DNA from: CAVQRC01 sp963715045
GTDB taxonomy: Bacteria > Planctomycetota > Planctomycetia > Pirellulales > Lacipirellulaceae
Reading direction: 5' to 3'
NCBI GenBank assembly: GCA_963715045.1
Contig: CAVQRC010000008.1
Location: 1 to 64,000, forward strand
Length of the DNA: 64,000 nt
The notes under the pieces were generated by a model that was given only the letters and a program-made list of their open reading frames with translations, was not told where the DNA came from and searched no databases. Every line of letters begins with the position of its first letter. Position 1 is the stretch's first letter. Positions 60,101 to 64,000 of this stretch are shown here, in pieces. A program made the translations under genes and the position numbers.

Positions 60101-63100
60101 TCAACCGTTGCGGTGGCCTCTCTCCTGCGGTGGCTGATGGTGGCTGGTTTTTTGCTGATGTCGGCAGTGTGGTGGAGTGGTGGAGGCACCCTAACTCGGC
60201 GACTACTGGCAGCAACCGATGATGAAAGTACCGACCCACGAGCCGCACCGTTCTTCTTTTATCCGGCATTGTCGCTGCTGGTCCTCGTTCATGCGGCGAT
60301 GGTGCTTTACGTCGCCGCGGGAGCGATTGCCCAGGCCGGTATCGATTCCGCGATTCGCCCGTGGCTTACCCACCTGATCGTGCTGGCCGTCGTCGCCAGT
60401 GGTGCCGCCGCACTTGCCCGCGTCGTGCTGGCGCGGCAACCGGCACGACGGCATTCGCAGGCGTGGTTGTCGCACGGTCCGCCGCTGGCCCTGCTGCTCG
60501 GACTTGGGCCGCTTGTCGTGGCGATGCTGTTTGCGGTTTCTGCCGCGGTTCGCATGCACCCGATTGTCGGTCCGGATCCAGCGAGCTGGTTTACTCAGAT
60601 CGGCTGGACCGGATCGTACGTGGTGCCGGTCGTCGCCCTCGCCGCCGGTCTGGTTGGTCACGCGATCGTGATGCGTTCGTCCGGCGTCGCGTTCTCGGCG
60701 GCGTTGTTGTTTCACGTCGGGGCAACGGCCGGGCTGATGCTGGTGCTGCCGAAACTCGGGCGGTCACTCGATGCCGTGGCCTGGATCCAGGTTGCACAAC
60801 TTAACGCGATCGTGGCCGCCGTCTACGCCGTGGTGTGGCACGGGATCGTCCGCTGGGAACCACGCGCAACGGCAGCCGAAGGTGCCGAGCGACTGCCGCG
60901 TTTGCTGCACACATTGGTCTCGCTGTCGGCCGCGCTCGTCGTCCTCTTCGTAGGTTCGGCGTTAATGATGCTGCTGGTGGACCCGGGGCAGGACTCCACG
61001 ATCACGGCGACGGCAGCGTCGGCAGCGGGAAGCATGCTGGGCTGGTTGGCGTTGGGCGTGGCGGCCGTGGCTTGCTACGCGTCACGTGGGGGGCTGCGAA
61101 AGGCGACGCCCGTTGTCAATTCGATGGCCCTGTTCGCCGGTGGCAGCATGATCGCGTTGACGCTGGCGAATGGTACGGCGGGCGACTGGACGCCAGTTCA
61201 CGTATGGTTGCTGTCGGCCCTCGTCGCCACGGCGAGCCCGTTAATCGAACAGCTCATTCGCCATGCGGGACGTCTGACAGCAACGAGCGGGCGGTGGTCG
61301 GTCTTGATGACGGTGGTGACCGCGGTGCTGGCGTTCCGCATGCTCGACAACAACCCGACGGGACCGCCATGGACGACGGCGACCCTGTTCACGCTCGGCG
61401 GTCTGATGACTGCCTGGGGGATCCTCCGCGGCCAGCAGCGATTTGGCCTCTACGCGGCCGCGTTGTTCATCGCCGCGACGAACACATGGTTCATTGAAAT
61501 GGCATCTGGCCGGGTCCAGGACGGGGTGCACTTCATCCTGGTGAACATCACCGCACTTGCTGCCAGTTGTATCGCCCCCGCATGGATTGCCGGCACTCAG
61601 GCATTGCGGGCCGCGGACCATCCGCCGAGCCGGCCCTGGTGGCCGCTCGGGCTGCACCGCCCGGCGACATTCTTTTGTGTGATGGTGCTGCTGTTGCTCG
61701 TCGGCGGGCACCTCGTGGACGATTTCGGCGGTGGCGGACCGCAGGCTACCGGGACTTTTACGTGGATCGCGATCGCGGCGACCTTCGCGTCGATCGTGGC
61801 CTGCGGCTGGGATCCTCGTGTGCGGCTGCTCGCCGCGCGGCTGTATGCCATCGCGCTCGTCGTCGCCGGGCAGTTTCTCAATCACCTCGATCTCGAAGGC
61901 GATCGGATGTGGTGGTCGCTGACCTGTACTCTGGCCGCGTTCATCCTGGCCACGAGCTACTTCTTCAGCCGGCGAGGCGAATTCCTTGATTCGCTGCGAT
62001 TGCTGCTGCCCGGGTACCGCCAGCGATCCGTGACGAGCCGTTCCGTCGCGACGCAGGGAACGCTGATCGGATTCAACAGTCTGTTGACAATCTGCGTGGT
62101 CGGTCTGGTCTTCTGGCAGATTCCGCAACTGCCCCTGATGTCGTATCGCGTGACGATGGCCCAGTCGATCTTGGCCTCGGCGATCGGGCTGGGACTCATG
62201 GCCCGCGGACGACTCGAGAGTCTGCTTCGCATGGCGGCCCTGGTCGTCGGAGTCTTGTTCGCCGTGGCGCTCGCCTGGGCATGGCTGCCACCCGACTACC
62301 CGGTCGTGTGGCTACATCGTGGTGTGTTGACCGGCGTCGCGCTGGTCGCGATGGGTGGGCTGTACGGCTTCGGAATTGTAAAGCTGATCCGCAACGAAAA
62401 CGCCTGGACGCGGGCGGCGGCAGGTTTGGTTCCGCTGCTGGTCGTGCTCGCGGCCGGAAGCCTGTTGGCAGTGGTCGGCGGCGAAGTGGCCGTGTTCTTT
62501 GCAGACGGCAAGGTTCCGCTCGAGTGGCCGGCGATTGCGGCCGTTGCGGTCGCCCTGGTGGCTTCGGCAGGCTTCGCGATCGCCGCCGCCACGCTGCCCG
62601 GCCGCGACCCGCTCGGACTGTCACCGAAACTCAAAACGGGCTACGTCTATGCGGCCGAAGCGGTGCTCGGATTGTTGTTTGCCGCACATCCGGGTAGCAA
62701 TGCCCTGGCTGTTCTCCGGCTGGTTCGCCAACTACTGGACGCTCGTCGTCGTGGCGGTTGCATTCTGCGGCGTCGGACTCAGCGAGTTCTTTCGGCGAAA
62801 GCGGGCCGATGTGCTGTCCGAGCCGCTCGAAGTGACCGGTGCCCTGCTGCCGGTTCTGCCGGTGATGGGCTTCTGGCTCGTTCCCGGTGAGATCCAGTTT
62901 GCCTGGGTGTTGCTCTCGGTCGCGGCGTTGTACGGAACGTTGGCCGCGATCCGCCAGTCGCTGCTGTACGGTTTCGGAGCGGTCGTCGCCGGCAATCTGA
63001 GCCTGTGGTCGCTGCTGCACGACTGGGAAGGCTTCGGAATCACCGACCATCCGCAGTTGTGGCTGATTCCACCAGCGATCTCGATGCTCGTCGCCGCCTA

Positions 63101-63494
63101 CATCAATCGCGAGCGGCTCAGTGAAGCTCAGCTCACGACGATTCGCTACACATCGGCGATCGTGATCTACGTCTCTTCGACAGCCGAGCTGTTCATCCAC
63201 GGCGTCGCCGACTCGCTGATGCTCCCGATCGTGCTGGCCGCCATCTCGATCGCCGGCGTGTTTGCCGGGATCCTCCTCCGCGTGCGGGCGTTTCTGTTCC
63301 TGGGCACCTCGTTCCTGTTCGTATCGCTGTTGTCGATCATCTGGCACGCGGCCGTCGAGCGCGACCACGCCTGGATCTGGTGGGTCTGCGGGATCATCGC
63401 CGGCGTGGCAATCATCGCGATTTTCGCCGTATTTGAAAAACGGCGCGACGATGTGCTGAGGGTCGTGGAGCAAATGAAAGGCTGGGGGGCGTAG
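57170..63494 (+). CDS. Giant multi-helix membrane protein (~2,100 residues) with N-terminal zinc ribbon, frameshifted
   Basis: After a first membrane helix (VVGAVIGVAIALLALIGHGIWLIL) a zinc ribbon CPQCLAAWPNTSWACPACGW lies near residues 70-90. A coiled, Pro/Ala-rich cytoplasmic stretch to about residue 240 follows (APAPPDSVPPPVTRH). From there on the protein is a long chain of hydrophobic helices, several tens of them, with only short loops to the end. The size and layout recall DUF2339-like membrane proteins, but I cannot assign a family or function. Frames change near 58270, 58500, 59600 and 62720; length is 3n+1. It has its own -24/-12 promoter and sits beside a sigma-54 activator. Confidence 0.7.
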
Positions 63495-63544
63495 CGGTGG
63501 TACACGACCGTACGAAAAGACCGATTCGGGCGTTGAAGTGGCCG

Positions 63545-64000
63545 CTAGTCCTGCGGATCCGCGCTGCCGCGGTCAATGAGCGCCACGGGCTTCAGATCGT
63601 AGTCGGTGTAGGTCCGCATCTTCCCTCGCAGCCAGAGCACGGCTCGGGAGTGGTGATTCCATTTCGGCACGATCGGCCGCAGGTTGTCGCTGGTAGAATT
63701 GCTCGTCACCGGGGTCCACTGCCAGGTACGGCCGCCGTCCGGTGTGACGCCTTGGAAGATCTCGTGGTGCCGCTGACCGTCGGCCACACTCACGAGCGGT
63801 TCGCCCGTCAATGGATCGGAATTCGTAGAGATGAACACCGTGCTGGTGTCGTCGGGGTCGAGGCAGGCGAGACCCGTATAGTCGTCTTCGCCGGGGTACA
63901 GCCGCGTTCCGGCATACGCGATCTCGCAGTCACTCCAACCATCCTCAGTCCAGGCGGCGTACCGGTAGCGATGGTCTTGTCCTGATGAGGGATCGCCTGG
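63545..64000 (-). CDS. BNR/sialidase-like repeat protein, C-terminal part
   Basis: The last ~151 residues of a protein running off the window. Visible propeller-like features: DDYTGLACLDPDDTSTVFISTN, then HEIFQGVTPDGGRTWQWTPVTSNST (Asp-box-like, GGRTWQW) and LRPIVPKWNHHSRAVLWLRGKMRTYTDYDLK. These match BNR-4-type repeat proteins, which are secreted carbohydrate-binding or sialidase-like enzymes. No catalytic residues fall within the visible part. It is convergent with the giant membrane-protein gene, with a 50-base gap. Confidence 0.75.
   Translation of the reverse strand, partial: PGDPSSGQDHRYRYAAWTEDGWSDCEIAYAGTRLYPGEDDYTGLACLDPDDTSTVFISTNSDPLTGEPLVSVADGQRHHEIFQGVTPDGGRTWQWTPVTSNSTSDNLRPIVPKWNHHSRAVLWLRGKMRTYTDYDLKPVALIDRGSADPQD

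Overview
Most of this window (about 2.77-64 kb) reads as a high-GC planctomycete chromosome, probably close to the Pirellula/Rhodopirellula group. The evidence is the gene content: two DUF1559 prepilin-like proteins, a DUF1501 protein, secreted PQQ-type beta-propellers, a PQQ sugar dehydrogenase joined to multihaem cytochrome c, a dockerin plus PEP-CTERM protein, a DUF1570 protein, ExbB/ExbD with a TPR protein, and a typical planctomycete tyrosine recombinase. The first ~2.76 kb is different. It has markedly lower GC, carries an LptF/G-type permease and an acyl-CoA dehydratase activase-like gene of anaerobic flavour, and is cut abruptly inside a gene where another truncated gene begins. That point looks like a chimeric assembly join.

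The consensus is rich in single-base indels. About twenty genes are split between frames, often at homopolymers, and even the tRNA-Ile lacks two bases. I therefore annotate split reading frames as one gene each and do not call them pseudogenes.

Layout. 2.77-15.7 kb: a tightly coupled operon of DUF6361, PLD-nuclease, SNF2-like helicase, AddB-like Fe-S nuclease, AddA-like helicase-nuclease and a 43-codon ORF. 15.9-17.2 kb: a tyrosine integrase next to tRNA-Val(CAC). Together these look like a tRNA-integrated island and a candidate anti-phage defence system whose 5' part is missing. 17.4-18.2 kb: two TatA-like genes. 18.3-23.3 kb: operon TPR, ExbB, ExbD, prenyltransferase/cyclase-fold protein. 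23.5-29 kb: lipoprotein, BON protein, a gene-poor stretch, a sigma-54-preceded small basic protein and a TlpA-like redoxin. 29.4-34.8 kb: tRNA-Ile, methyltransferase plus DUF2156 pair, MetE-like enzyme, PBP4-type carboxypeptidase. 34.8-35.2 kb: an array of four hairpins. 35.2-41.2 kb: PQQ-propeller protein and a MacAB-type exporter operon. 41.4-45.3 kb: DUF1559 protein, lipoprotein, dockerin/PEP-CTERM protein, sigma-54-preceded secreted protein. 45.5-45.9 kb: a 402-bp element with terminal inverted repeats. 46.2-49.3 kb: sugar isomerase-like and DUF1501 proteins. 49.3-55.3 kb: a four-gene secretory operon. 55.4-63.5 kb: a sigma-54 activator divergent from a ~2,100-residue membrane protein that has its own -24/-12 promoter. 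63.5-64 kb: the end of a BNR-repeat protein.

The strongest leads are the helicase/nuclease island, the set of three -24/-12 promoters with a resident sigma-54 activator, and two structured non-coding repeat elements.
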